Of a stretch of DNA of 64,000 nucleotides, positions 34,519 to 45,060 are shown one piece after another. Made by a program: the position numbers and the translations under genes. The stretch lies in assembly GCA_020634795.1 (NCBI GenBank), contig JACKAZ010000008.1:1-64000 (forward strand). Direction: 5' to 3'. The notes beneath the pieces are model-generated. The model worked only from the letters and a program-made list of their open reading frames with translations. It ran no database searches and was not told the DNA's origin. Positions within the stretch are counted from its first letter, which is position 1, and each line of letters starts with the position of its first letter. The stretch comes from Ardenticatenales bacterium (lineage in GTDB: Bacteria > Chloroflexota > Anaerolineae > Ardenticatenales > Ardenticatenaceae).

Positions 34519-34570
34519 GCAACGGATCGCGCAGAAGGGAGGGGAGGTGTTGCTGCGCGATCCGTTGCAA
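34519..34570 (+). promoter_or_regulatory. 17-bp perfect inverted repeat between frr and uppS
   Basis: TGCAACGGATCGCGCAG and its exact reverse complement flank an 18-base purine-rich loop (AAGGGAGGGGAGG...). No T-run follows, so it is more likely a processing or stability element or an operator than a terminator. Confidence 0.7.
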
Positions 34571-34657
34571 CGGTGCGTGTCGGATCGGCGCCAAGGGTGC
34601 GTCGCCACTTGGCCACCCCGCGCGGAGCGAAAGGTGATTCAGCAGAGGACGAAGGTT

Positions 34658-35398
34658 ATGTCAGAGCAGAGCGCGAGCGATCGGGCAGCGTTAGATGGAA
34701 TGAAAGTCCCCTACCATATCGGCATCATCATGGATGGCAATGGCCGCTGGGCCAAAGAGCGCGGTCTGCCCCGCGCGATGGGCCATCGCGAAGGGGCGGA
34801 AGCGCTCAAGCAGGTGATGGAGGCTGCTGCCGATTTCGGGGTCAAAGAGCTGACGATCTACGCCTTTTCGACCGAAAACTGGTCCCGCCCTCCGCAAGAG
34901 GTCAAGCATCTGATGATGCTGCTCGACTACTTCTTGGAACGGGAGCTGCGTCGTTTCGATGAGCAAGGGGTTCAACTGCGCCACATCGGACGGCGCGAGG
35001 GGGTGGAGCCGAAGCGGCTGGCCCGCATCCAAGAGGCGGTCGCGCTGACCGCCAACAACGACCGCTTGATCCTCAACGTCGCCTTCAATTATGGCGGGCG
35101 TGCGGAGATCGTGGATGCCATCCGTGCGATCTGTAAAGCGGGACTGTCGCCGGACGAAATCGACGAAGAGACGATCAGCGAGCACCTTTACACCTACCGT
35201 TCGCCCGATCCCGAACTGATCGTCCGCACCTCGGGCGAATTTCGCCTGAGCAACTTCCTCATCTGGCAGGCTTCCTATGCGGAAGTCTACATCACTGACG
35301 TTTACTGGCCCGACTTTGGCCGCGAAGGGTTGTTGAAAGCGATTCTGGCGTACAACGAGCGGGAGCGGCGCTACGGTGGCGTGACCGTAGAAAGTTAA
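34658..35398 (+). CDS. uppS: Isoprenyl (undecaprenyl) diphosphate synthase
   Basis: A 246-residue cis-prenyltransferase that builds the lipid carrier for cell-wall and glycan precursors. HIGIIMDGNGRWAKERGLPR holds the catalytic Asp. AMGHREGAEALK, TIYAFSTENWSRP, VAFNYGGRAEIVDA and the C-terminal PDPELIVRTSGEFRLSNFLI and WPDF complete the family. RLSNFL is usual in this enzyme. ATG 34658 is chosen over a longer frame because GAGGACGAAGG precedes it and because the longer form would read through the inverted repeat. The stop TAA lies one base before the cdsA ATG region, so the two are co-translated. Confidence 0.96.
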   Translation: MSEQSASDRAALDGMKVPYHIGIIMDGNGRWAKERGLPRAMGHREGAEALKQVMEAAADFGVKELTIYAFSTENWSRPPQEVKHLMMLLDYFLERELRRFDEQGVQLRHIGRREGVEPKRLARIQEAVALTANNDRLILNVAFNYGGRAEIVDAIRAICKAGLSPDEIDEETISEHLYTYRSPDPELIVRTSGEFRLSNFLIWQASYAEVYITDVYWPDFGREGLLKAILAYNERERRYGGVTVES

Positions 35399-35399
35399 G

Positions 35400-36209
35400 A
35401 TGCTTTCTATTCGTGTGGCCAGCGCCCTGCTGCTGCTGCCAGTGGTGCTTTTCTTCGTTTACTACGGCGGCATCCTCTTCGCCCTCTTCATTGGGATCAT
35501 CGCCGCCCTCGCGCTCAACGAGTTTTTCACCATGATGGTGCACGAGGGGGAGACGCCGCTGCGGGCACTGGGGGGCGCGTCGACCGCGCTGCTGATCCTC
35601 AACGGCTTGCTCCAAGAACCGACGCTGATAGTGGCCGCCGTGGGGCTGCTGGTCTTTGGCGGATTGTTGTGGGAACTGCTCTTCTATCACGAAGGGGCCA
35701 GTATGCAGGGTTGGGCGATGACGATGGCGGGCGTCTTCTACATTGGCTGGCCGCTGAGCTTGGCCGTGGCGCTGCGCGAACTACCCGCCGACGGCTTGAC
35801 TTGGGTGGTGCTGACCGCAGCGGCGATCTGGCTCTGCGATACGGGGGCCTACTTCTCGGGCCGATTGCTCGGTGGCAAATTGAGCGGCGGGCGCCGTTTT
35901 TCGCCGCGCTGGAGTCCGAACAAGACGTGGGAGGGCTTTTTCGGGGGCCTACTGATGGCCCTTGCTGCCACCACCGCCCTCTCCCATTGGTTCCTCGCCC
36001 TGCCACTTTGGCAGGGGTCAGCACTTGGCCTTGTGCTCGGCTTGGCGGGGGTCTACGGCGACCTCTCCGAGTCGATGCTCAAACGACGGGTCGGCGTCAA
36101 AGATTCCGGCAATCTGATCCCCGGCCACGGGGGCATCCTCGATCGGATTGATTCCATTCTGTTCGGGGCCGTTGTCGCCTACCTGTTCGCGCTCTGGGTC
36201 GTTTACTGA
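35400..36209 (+). CDS. cdsA: Phosphatidate cytidylyltransferase
   Basis: A 269-residue membrane enzyme making CDP-diacylglycerol for phospholipid synthesis. It has about seven to eight helices. The CTP/Mg signature is at the C-terminus: SPNKTWEGFFGGLL, then LSESMLKRRVGVKDSGNLIP and GHGGILDRIDSILF. A second typical stretch is WLCDTGAYFSGRLLGG. The ATG at 35400 lies two bases after the uppS stop. Genomes often have uppS-cdsA followed by dxr and rseP; here these are absent and a sensor gene follows after 200 bases. Shared promoter control with pyrH-frr is likely. Confidence 0.95.
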   Translation: MLSIRVASALLLLPVVLFFVYYGGILFALFIGIIAALALNEFFTMMVHEGETPLRALGGASTALLILNGLLQEPTLIVAAVGLLVFGGLLWELLFYHEGASMQGWAMTMAGVFYIGWPLSLAVALRELPADGLTWVVLTAAAIWLCDTGAYFSGRLLGGKLSGGRRFSPRWSPNKTWEGFFGGLLMALAATTALSHWFLALPLWQGSALGLVLGLAGVYGDLSESMLKRRVGVKDSGNLIPGHGGILDRIDSILFGAVVAYLFALWVVY

Positions 36210-36411
36210 GTTGGGGAGTTGGGAGTTATGGCGTGTTCCGTATTGCGTATTGTGTGTGGCGTGTCTGGCAATGCGAGCCTCGTTGATTACCCCGTGCATC
36301 TCCCCCCGGTCGGGCACAGGCTCACCCACCAGGCTGCGCTATCGGCGCTGCGTTGCCGTTTTGGGTTCTGCGTTTCAATGCATCTCGTACCGGCGCTCTA
36401 ACCTCTGAAAG

Positions 36412-38358
36412 ATGACTGATTCCTTCGATTTCCTTTATCTGCTGAGTCAACTCACCGGCGTGTTGTCGGCCGTGAATTTGATCTTGGCCGTTTCTCTGAT
36501 CATCTACATCGCCACCCACAACTTGTGGAACAGCGTTGCCCGCAGCTTTGCGTGGATCTTGCTCTTCGTCAGCATCGTGTATGCCGCCGATATTATCCTC
36601 AGCCGCCAACTCAGCCCCACCACCACGATCACATGGCTGAAGGTGCAATGGATCGGTATCGCGATGGTCCCCGCCGCTTATCTCCATTTCAGTGATGCGT
36701 TGCTGCGCACCACCAACGCCAGTTCCCGCCGCCGCCGCCTGACGGTCGCGGCCACCTACCTGATCGGCCTGCTCTTTGTGGCGCTGGCGCTTTTCACCCC
36801 GTTGGTGGTGCGCGAGGCGGTGCGCTACGCCGACTGGGCACCCCAGTTGACCGCAGGCCCTTTTTTCTGGCTCTTCATGGTCTACTTCTTCCTGACCTGT
36901 GGCTGGGGCTTTGCCAACACGCTCTGGGCGCGCAGTCGGGCCCTCACCGTCAGCAGCCGCCGCCGCATGAGCTATCTCGTCGCTTCCTTCGCCGCGCCGG
37001 GACTTGCAGTCTACCCCTACCTCGTCTTTACCTCGGTCTCCACGGGCCTTGCCCCCACCTTGCTGCTGTCGCTGAATCTCATCGGCACGCTCGGCGTGGC
37101 CGCGATGATGTTGGTCATGGCCTACAGCGTGGCCTTCCAAGGGGTGCTGGCGCCGGAACGGATCGTCAAGCGCTCCTTCCTCACCTACTTGGTACGTGGC
37201 CCATTACAGGGGGTGCTGATCCTCTTGACGATGTTGGCCATCCCCCGTGTCGAGATGGTCTTGGGTGTGCCGCGCGAAACGATCCTCGCCTTTGTGGTGG
37301 TCGGCGGCATCCTCATTTTCGAGGTGCTCCAGCGGCTAATCGAACCCGCGCTCGACCTCTTTGCCTACCGTGCTGACCGCGAGGAATTCTTGGCGGTGCG
37401 CTCGCTGGAAGAGCGACTACTGACCTCCGGCGACATTCGGGAACTGCTCGACAATCTGCTGACCGCTGTCGGCGATCTGTTGCGTGCCCGTAACGGCTTG
37501 GTCTTGCAGGTTCAGGATGGGGTGCTGAAAGCCGAGGCGATGAGTGGCAACAGTGAGCAGATTCAAACGCTGATCGGCACGCTCTCCCCCGCCGAATTGG
37601 TGGTGCTGAGTGCCGCCGAGTTCGACCCGACCGATTGGGAATCGTGGATTGAGCGCGACCGCTTCCGCCTCTTCCCGCTGCGCACCGATTCGGGGGAGAA
37701 CACACTGGGCTTTCTCGCGGTCGAACCGACCCACGAAAGCCAGCCGCTCACCCCGCGCGAGGCGCAATTGATGGATCAGTACCTCTACCAGATGGAGGTC
37801 ACACTGCGCGACCAGCGGTTGCAGCAGGGGATCTTCCATCTGCTACAGGCGCTCACGCCCCAGCTCGAAACGTTGCAGGCGTGGCGCTCCGCCACGCCTT
37901 TCCCCGACGCGCTCCCCCCCACGCTGGAAAGTGCGATCAGCCCGATCAACGATGAGGAGTTCAACAGTTGGGTGAAGGACGCCTTCGGCCACTATTGGGG
38001 TGGGCCGCAGTTGACCGAAAGCCCGCTGCTGGCGTTGCGCGTGGTGCGCGACAAGCTGAGCGAGCATGACAACAACCCCGCGCGGGCGCTGCGGGCCGTG
38101 CTGACCGATGCGTTGGATGCGCTCAAGCCGGAAGGGGAACGGGAGATGACGACGCCCGAATGGCTGCTCTACAACATCCTCGATTTGAAGTACATCCAGG
38201 GGCGCCGTGCGCGTGAAGTTGCCAACCGTCTCGCCATGAGTGAATCCGACCTCTACCGCAAGCAGCGCCGTGCCATCGACGAGGTGGCCAAAGCGATCGG
38301 CCAGATGGAGGAAGCATCGACCCGCGAAGCGGCGCTCCGTCTGCTCGAAACGGAGTAG
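36412..38358 (+). CDS. Seven-helix membrane sensor with GAF-like domain and C-terminal helix-turn-helix, no kinase domain
   Basis: A 648-residue protein. Residues about 10-250 form a 7TM module like the N-terminal region of certain histidine kinases (HisK_N type; YLLSQLTGVLSAVNLILAV, LLFVSIVYAADIILSRQL, WIGIAMVPAAYLHFSDALL). A linker helix and a GAF-like domain (about 325-475: LLDNLLTAVGDLLRARNGLV, PLRTDSGENTLGFLAVEP) follow. The last 70 residues, TTPEWLLYNILDLKYIQGRR with AREVANRLAMSESDLYRKQR, look like a helix-turn-helix seen in Chloroflexota proteins. No HisKA or HATPase is present. It could therefore be a membrane-bound one-component regulator. Its ligand and target are unknown. Confidence 0.8.
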   Translation: MTDSFDFLYLLSQLTGVLSAVNLILAVSLIIYIATHNLWNSVARSFAWILLFVSIVYAADIILSRQLSPTTTITWLKVQWIGIAMVPAAYLHFSDALLRTTNASSRRRRLTVAATYLIGLLFVALALFTPLVVREAVRYADWAPQLTAGPFFWLFMVYFFLTCGWGFANTLWARSRALTVSSRRRMSYLVASFAAPGLAVYPYLVFTSVSTGLAPTLLLSLNLIGTLGVAAMMLVMAYSVAFQGVLAPERIVKRSFLTYLVRGPLQGVLILLTMLAIPRVEMVLGVPRETILAFVVVGGILIFEVLQRLIEPALDLFAYRADREEFLAVRSLEERLLTSGDIRELLDNLLTAVGDLLRARNGLVLQVQDGVLKAEAMSGNSEQIQTLIGTLSPAELVVLSAAEFDPTDWESWIERDRFRLFPLRTDSGENTLGFLAVEPTHESQPLTPREAQLMDQYLYQMEVTLRDQRLQQGIFHLLQALTPQLETLQAWRSATPFPDALPPTLESAISPINDEEFNSWVKDAFGHYWGGPQLTESPLLALRVVRDKLSEHDNNPARALRAVLTDALDALKPEGEREMTTPEWLLYNILDLKYIQGRRAREVANRLAMSESDLYRKQRRAIDEVAKAIGQMEEASTREAALRLLETE

Positions 38359-38361
38359 GTC

Positions 38362-38396
38362 AACGCAGAACGCAGAACGCACAACGCACAACGGCA
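38362..38396 (+). repeat. 7-bp tandem repeats (AACGCAG/C)
   Basis: AACGCAG, AACGCAG, AACGCAC, AACGCAC and AACGGCA run head to tail a few bases after the sensor stop codon. Confidence 0.85.
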
Positions 38397-38555
38397 AGGC
38401 CGAGCAATCGCCTTGGGCTTCGCTCCGGACAGGCTGATGCTTGGATATACGGCAAAGGTGGCATTGGACTTACAATGAAAGCGGCAACGCCCCCGATTTA
38501 CGATTCTCGACTTCACAAGCACATTACGCTACATCCCCCCTACGATTCAAACGAA

Positions 38556-39275
38556 TCAGAGCGTCCCCAACATCAGCGCGGCGACGGTGGCGATGGCGGC
38601 GGTTTCGGCGCGGAGAATGCGTGGGCCTAGCGTCACGATCATCGCCCCTGCCCCTTGCGCAACTTCCACCTCGTGCGGGGTGAAGCCCCCCTCGGGACCG
38701 ATGAAGAGACTGAGGGTCGTAGGCTTATCGGCCACAGCTTCGTGGAGCGGTACGCCGCCGTCTTCCCAGGGCAACAGGAGGTGCGTGCCCGAGGCGGCGG
38801 CCAGCGCCTCCTTGAAGGAAAGCGGCGCTTCGACCGGAGGCAGGCGGCCCCGCTCGCTCTGTTCCGCCGCCTCCCGCACGATGCTTTGCCACCGTTCCAC
38901 CTTGCTTTCGCGTCGCTGCGCCACATCGTCGGCCACGGAGCGCGCGGTGACCATCGGGCGGAAACGGTGCACCCCCAACTCCGTTCCTTTCTGCAAGAGC
39001 CAATCGAACGATTTGCCCTTCAGCAACGCGGGATAAAGTGTCAGATCGAGTACCGCTTCGGCGCGGTTGGCACGGCTTTCTACCACGCGGCCCGTCGCGT
39101 CCCTGCGCGACAGCGCGGTGAGCACCACGCGATGCTCGTTGCCGTCGTCAAGGAGGACCCATAGTTCGTCCCCCGCGCCCATGCGCAGCACCCGCGCCAG
39201 TTGGTGGGCCACCTCTGGCGGGAAATGAACCCTATCACCCACCAACGCCCCCGGCGGCAAAAAGAAGCGCTGCAT
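38556..39275 (-). CDS. rsmE: 16S rRNA m3U1498 methyltransferase
   Basis: A 239-residue SPOUT-class methyltransferase acting on U1498 of 16S rRNA. It opens MQRFFLPPGALVGDRVHFPP, has the HQLARVLRMGAGDELWVLLD PUA-like region, ALLKGKSFDWLLQKGTELGV with the TELGV motif, ARSVADDVAQRRESKVERWQ and QSERGRLP, and ends with the knot: SLFIGPEGGFTPHEVEVAQ plus LGPRILRAETAAIATVAAL. The start at 39275 lies two bases after the prmA stop, the classic prmA-rsmE order, and removes 12 residues from an upstream start. Confidence 0.95.
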   Translation of the reverse strand: MQRFFLPPGALVGDRVHFPPEVAHQLARVLRMGAGDELWVLLDDGNEHRVVLTALSRRDATGRVVESRANRAEAVLDLTLYPALLKGKSFDWLLQKGTELGVHRFRPMVTARSVADDVAQRRESKVERWQSIVREAAEQSERGRLPPVEAPLSFKEALAAASGTHLLLPWEDGGVPLHEAVADKPTTLSLFIGPEGGFTPHEVEVAQGAGAMIVTLGPRILRAETAAIATVAALMLGTL

Positions 39276-39277
39276 GG

Positions 39278-40186
39278 CTAGGCTTGCCCTGCGACAGCCA
39301 AGCCGACCCAATCGTCGATCTGTTCCCGTTCGATGACGGTCAGCGCCAACTCATCCAGTTTGGCCCGCACCAACGGCTCCCGTTCGGCGATGATGCCCGC
39401 CAGCAGAATGCGCCCACCCGCCACCAGCCGCGCTCTGGCGTCGGCCAGCAGTTGCACGATGATCTCGGCCAGAATGTTGATCAGGATCAGATCGAAAGGG
39501 CCATCGAAGGCATCGGCGGAGCCAACGCGGAGCTCGATCTGACCGGCCATCTCGTTGAGCGCGGCATTTTCTGCGGCGGCGCGGATCGCCACGGCATCGA
39601 CATCGCTCGCCACCACGCGGCCCGCGCCCAGCCGCTGTGCCCCGATGCTGAGGATGCCGCTGCCGGTCCCGACATCAAAGACGCGGTCGCCCGCCCTCAG
39701 ATGGCGTTCCAGCAGCCGCAGGCAGAGTTGCGTGCTGGGGTGGGTGCCGGTCCCAAAGGCCATGCCCGGATCCATGCGGATCGGCAGCTCGTCCGCATCG
39801 ACGGTCGCCTCGTCCCACGCCGGAATGACCACCAGCCGTGCTCCCGGCTTCAGCCGTCTGTAATGCTGCTTCCAAGATTCGGCCCAATCTTCGCGGGCCA
39901 AGTGGCGCACGGTCGGCTCCGGCATGGGGAGGATCACCGAGAGATGCCAGAGCGCTTCGCGCAATTTGCGAAGCGGCTGTTCGGCCGCTGGCCCATCGGG
40001 CAGATAGCCCTTTACGGCGAGGGGGTGGGGCGAGGCGGACGGCGCGAAGCCTTCGCTGACGATCTGCTCGATCACCGCCCCACCTTGCGCGTAACGGCCG
40101 ATCACCTCGCTCAACGCTTCGGCGGCCTCGCCATCCACTCCGCTGACCGTCACTTCGATCCAATCCATCGTGGTCTCGTCGCTCAT
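39278..40186 (-). CDS. prmA: Ribosomal protein L11 methyltransferase
   Basis: A 302-residue SAM-dependent methyltransferase modifying L11. The N-terminal substrate domain ends HLAREDWAESWKQHYRRLKP, the AREDWAESW motif being highly typical. The catalytic domain has RMDPGMAFGTGTHPSTQLCL, motif I VFDVGTGSGILSIGAQRLGA, DVDAVAIRAAAENAALN and LILINILAEIIVQLL. The start at 40186 is chosen to fit the family N-terminus; upstream frame extends through unsupported sequence. The ribosome site is weak. It is co-transcribed with rsmE. Confidence 0.95.
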   Translation of the reverse strand: MSDETTMDWIEVTVSGVDGEAAEALSEVIGRYAQGGAVIEQIVSEGFAPSASPHPLAVKGYLPDGPAAEQPLRKLREALWHLSVILPMPEPTVRHLAREDWAESWKQHYRRLKPGARLVVIPAWDEATVDADELPIRMDPGMAFGTGTHPSTQLCLRLLERHLRAGDRVFDVGTGSGILSIGAQRLGAGRVVASDVDAVAIRAAAENAALNEMAGQIELRVGSADAFDGPFDLILINILAEIIVQLLADARARLVAGGRILLAGIIAEREPLVRAKLDELALTVIEREQIDDWVGLAVAGQA

Positions 40187-40584
40187 AGGGGCTGGTCCTG
40201 GCTCATGGTTCGTGATCGTTTGGTGGGGAAGAAGGGTGCAAGGTGCCAGGGTCAATCGAGAGATCATGGGCTGACGCGCACCACGGAGGATGAAAGTCAC
40301 GCATGACGTTGTGTTGGTGTAGGGCTGTGGGGCATGGCCAAGCAGTGCCCTATCAACGGGGCAACCAGGGTCCCCTTCCCTATTCGCCATTCGCCACGCC
40401 GTGGTTGTGGCGAGCGACCGTTAAACGGCGCGACGACGCTCACGAACCGGTTGATTTTCAGGGCAGAATCGAGAATTGGCAAGCGTGCCGATTCATGGGT
40501 TTGCATCGCAAAAACCGCGTGTACTCAATGCTACATACGAAACCCAACGCCGTTCCATCGAGACCATCCATGGATTCAACAGGG
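40187..40584. other. Intergenic stretch, no gene seen
   Basis: About 400 bases between the prmA start and the rhodanese gene end. Open frames here lack ribosome sites. A few CATTCGC-like heptamer traces occur at about 40383-40397. Confidence 0.55.
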
Positions 40585-41004
40585 CTACTCTCTAGCTCTA
40601 TCTGATACCGCAATCGGCAGCCCCGCCTGCGCCCAACCGGCGAAACCGCCGCTCATACTCTGCACGTTGACGAAGCCCTGCTGCATCAGGAAGGCCGCGC
40701 CTTGCAAGCTGGTGTAGCCGTGGTAGCAGGTCAGGACGATCCGCTGCGAACGATCCAGCTCGTCATAGCGCTCTGGCAATTCGTTGAGGGGCAAGGAGAT
40801 CGCCCGGGCAGGGCGCTGCATCTCATAGTCCCACCGTTGGCGCACATCGACGAACAACAACGCCTCCCCCGCGTCGAGCGCGCTCTGCACCATGTGCGGC
40901 GTGACTTCGTCGATCTGGATCGGCGCTGGGTCCGGCGTGCGGGGCGGCGGCATTGGGGCGGCGGCGGTTTGCGGCTCCTTGCGGAAAGGTCTGAACCACT
41001 TCAT
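40585..41004 (-). CDS. Rhodanese-like domain protein
   Basis: A 139-residue protein with one rhodanese domain. The N-terminus is short, basic and Pro-rich (MKWFRPFRKEP and APMPPPRTPDPAP). The domain has LLFVDVRQRWDYEMQRPARA, SLPLNELPERYDEL and the active-site loop with Cys93 in VLTCYHGYTSLQGAAFLMQQ, then VQSMSGGFAGWAQAGLPI. The CYHGYTS loop fits GlpE-type single-domain sulfurtransferases, which move sulfane sulfur. ATG 41004 follows AAGGAG. No partner is adjacent, but the cell also encodes an SQR, so a role in persulfide handling is possible inference. Confidence 0.92.
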   Translation of the reverse strand: MKWFRPFRKEPQTAAAPMPPPRTPDPAPIQIDEVTPHMVQSALDAGEALLFVDVRQRWDYEMQRPARAISLPLNELPERYDELDRSQRIVLTCYHGYTSLQGAAFLMQQGFVNVQSMSGGFAGWAQAGLPIAVSDRARE

Positions 41005-41048
41005 GGCGGCTCCTTCGGGCACGGTGGGCGGTTGGTGGGGGGGATTGT

Positions 41049-41075
41049 AGCGTTCAAGCGTTCAAGCGTTCAAGT
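41049..41075 (+). repeat. 8-bp tandem repeats (AGCGTTCA)
   Basis: Three perfect AGCGTTCA units lie just upstream of the rhodanese gene. Diverged versions occur at about 29914-29950 and 11218-11245, again next to gene ends. Confidence 0.88.
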
Positions 41076-41189
41076 GGAGCCGGTTGGAAGACGGCGTGCG
41101 GAACGAGGGGAATGCTGCGTGGTGGGGATGACCCGCTCTCATCCACGCGCTGCCAAGGTGGAGCATGGACTCGACCCCCTCCGCTCCCT

Positions 41190-41203
41190 CGAACACCCGT
41201 TCG
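41190..41203. promoter_or_regulatory. LexA (SOS) box upstream of uvrA
   Basis: CGAACACCCGTTCG is a perfect CGAAC-N4-GTTCG palindrome, the LexA/DinR box of Gram-positive and related bacteria. It ends 15 bases before the -35 element of uvrA. Confidence 0.8.
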
Positions 41204-41218
41204 CATGACCCTGTGAAT

Positions 41219-41247
41219 CTGACATTGTTTTGGCTTCGTGGTATACT
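41219..41247 (+). promoter_or_regulatory. Sigma-70-type promoter of uvrA
   Basis: CTGACA at 41219-41224 and TATACT at 41242-41247 are 17 bases apart. The transcript would start near 41254, about 43 bases before the uvrA ATG. Confidence 0.85.
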
Positions 41248-41296
41248 TATTCGCTGGCTTTCCGAGCAGAATACCGCGCAAGAGCAGGAGCATCCG

Positions 41297-44305
<3,009 letters not shown>

Positions 44306-44414
44306 GCCCCGACGACTCAGCGTCCGTTGTCGCGCCTTGATTCACGCCACAAGACCCGCCGAAACCTGTAACTTTACGATGGGCCGATTCACGAGCGCGC
44401 GGCCCCACACGGTG

Positions 44415-44453
44415 AACGCGCCGCTGACCCCTTGGGGGTGGCGGCGCGTTTTG
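44415..44453. terminator. Bidirectional intrinsic terminator after uvrA
   Basis: AACGCGCCGC with GCGGCGCGTT, plus an inner ACCCC/GGGGT stem, makes a long stable hairpin followed by TT on both strands. Confidence 0.88.
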
Positions 44454-44552
44454 CATGGTGGTGGCAACGACAGGGCGCGGTGGGCGGTCGGCGACCCGCC
44501 GTGAAGGGCCGCGCTCGTCCGCGCTGAGCCTATCCGTTGGGAACACATCGCC

Positions 44553-44882
44553 CTAGCGCCGTGGCTTGCGGCGACGGGCCTTGCTGTCAACAATGCTCTT
44601 TTCATCCTTTGGCGCGGGTGAAGAACGTTGCAACAATTGCGGGGAGACCCGCCACGTGACCCCCTCGTCGCTGATCACACTCACCGTCTTGCGGTTGTAT
44701 TTGGAAATGATGCCGCTCACGGTCTCGCCCATCTTCCCTGAAAACTCTACCCGCTCGCCGACACTGAAGGTCAGCATTGCCTCGTGCGCGCGAAGCTGTT
44801 CCATCATCCTCAACCGCGCCACGACGCGGTTATTCAGGTCGACCAGTTCGGTATAGCTCAGATGGTCGATGTCGATCCGCAT
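44553..44882 (-). CDS. Conserved hypothetical protein (SH3/KOW-like)
   Basis: A 109-residue basic protein. A helical N-terminus (MRIDIDHLSYTELVDLNNRV and ARLRMMEQLRAHEAM) is followed by a small beta region LTFSVGERVEFSGKMGETVS, IISKYNRKTVSVISDEGVTW and RVSPQLLQ, which reads like a KOW/SH3-type barrel, and an Arg/Lys-rich tail (KARRRKPRR). A nucleic-acid contact is plausible. I know similar short proteins only as hypothetical. It reads leftward towards the uvrA terminator and lies 34 bases after the small membrane protein gene, so it may belong to the thrC operon. Confidence 0.75.
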   Translation of the reverse strand: MRIDIDHLSYTELVDLNNRVVARLRMMEQLRAHEAMLTFSVGERVEFSGKMGETVSGIISKYNRKTVSVISDEGVTWRVSPQLLQRSSPAPKDEKSIVDSKARRRKPRR

Positions 44883-44916
44883 AGCCCGTCTCCTGTGCGA
44901 TGTGCCTCACTCGTCA

Positions 44917-45060
44917 CTATTTCGACTTGTTCATCCGCTCTTTGATGAGATGGGGGGCGACCTGCAAGAGCAGGATGATCAGGACGATGATCGCCCCGCC
45001 GATCGCGGCCTGTTTGGGATCCCAGAGCGGGTCGCTTCGTTCAGTCAGTTGATCGGTCAT
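44917..45060 (-). CDS. Small single-pass membrane protein (47 residues)
   Basis: A short gene read from the reverse strand: MTDQLTERSDPLWDPKQAAI is followed by a hydrophobic helix GGAIIVLIILLLQVAP and a basic tail HLIKERMNKSK. AAAGGGGAAAG directly precedes the ATG, a strong ribosome site lying inside the 3' end of thrC. The gene overlaps the last 20 bases of thrC, so translation is probably coupled. Positive-outside or inside topology cannot be fixed, but the basic C-terminus suggests an N-out, C-in orientation. No family is recognised. Its size and placement are typical of small membrane proteins missed by annotation. Confidence 0.75.
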   Translation of the reverse strand: MTDQLTERSDPLWDPKQAAIGGAIIVLIILLLQVAPHLIKERMNKSK

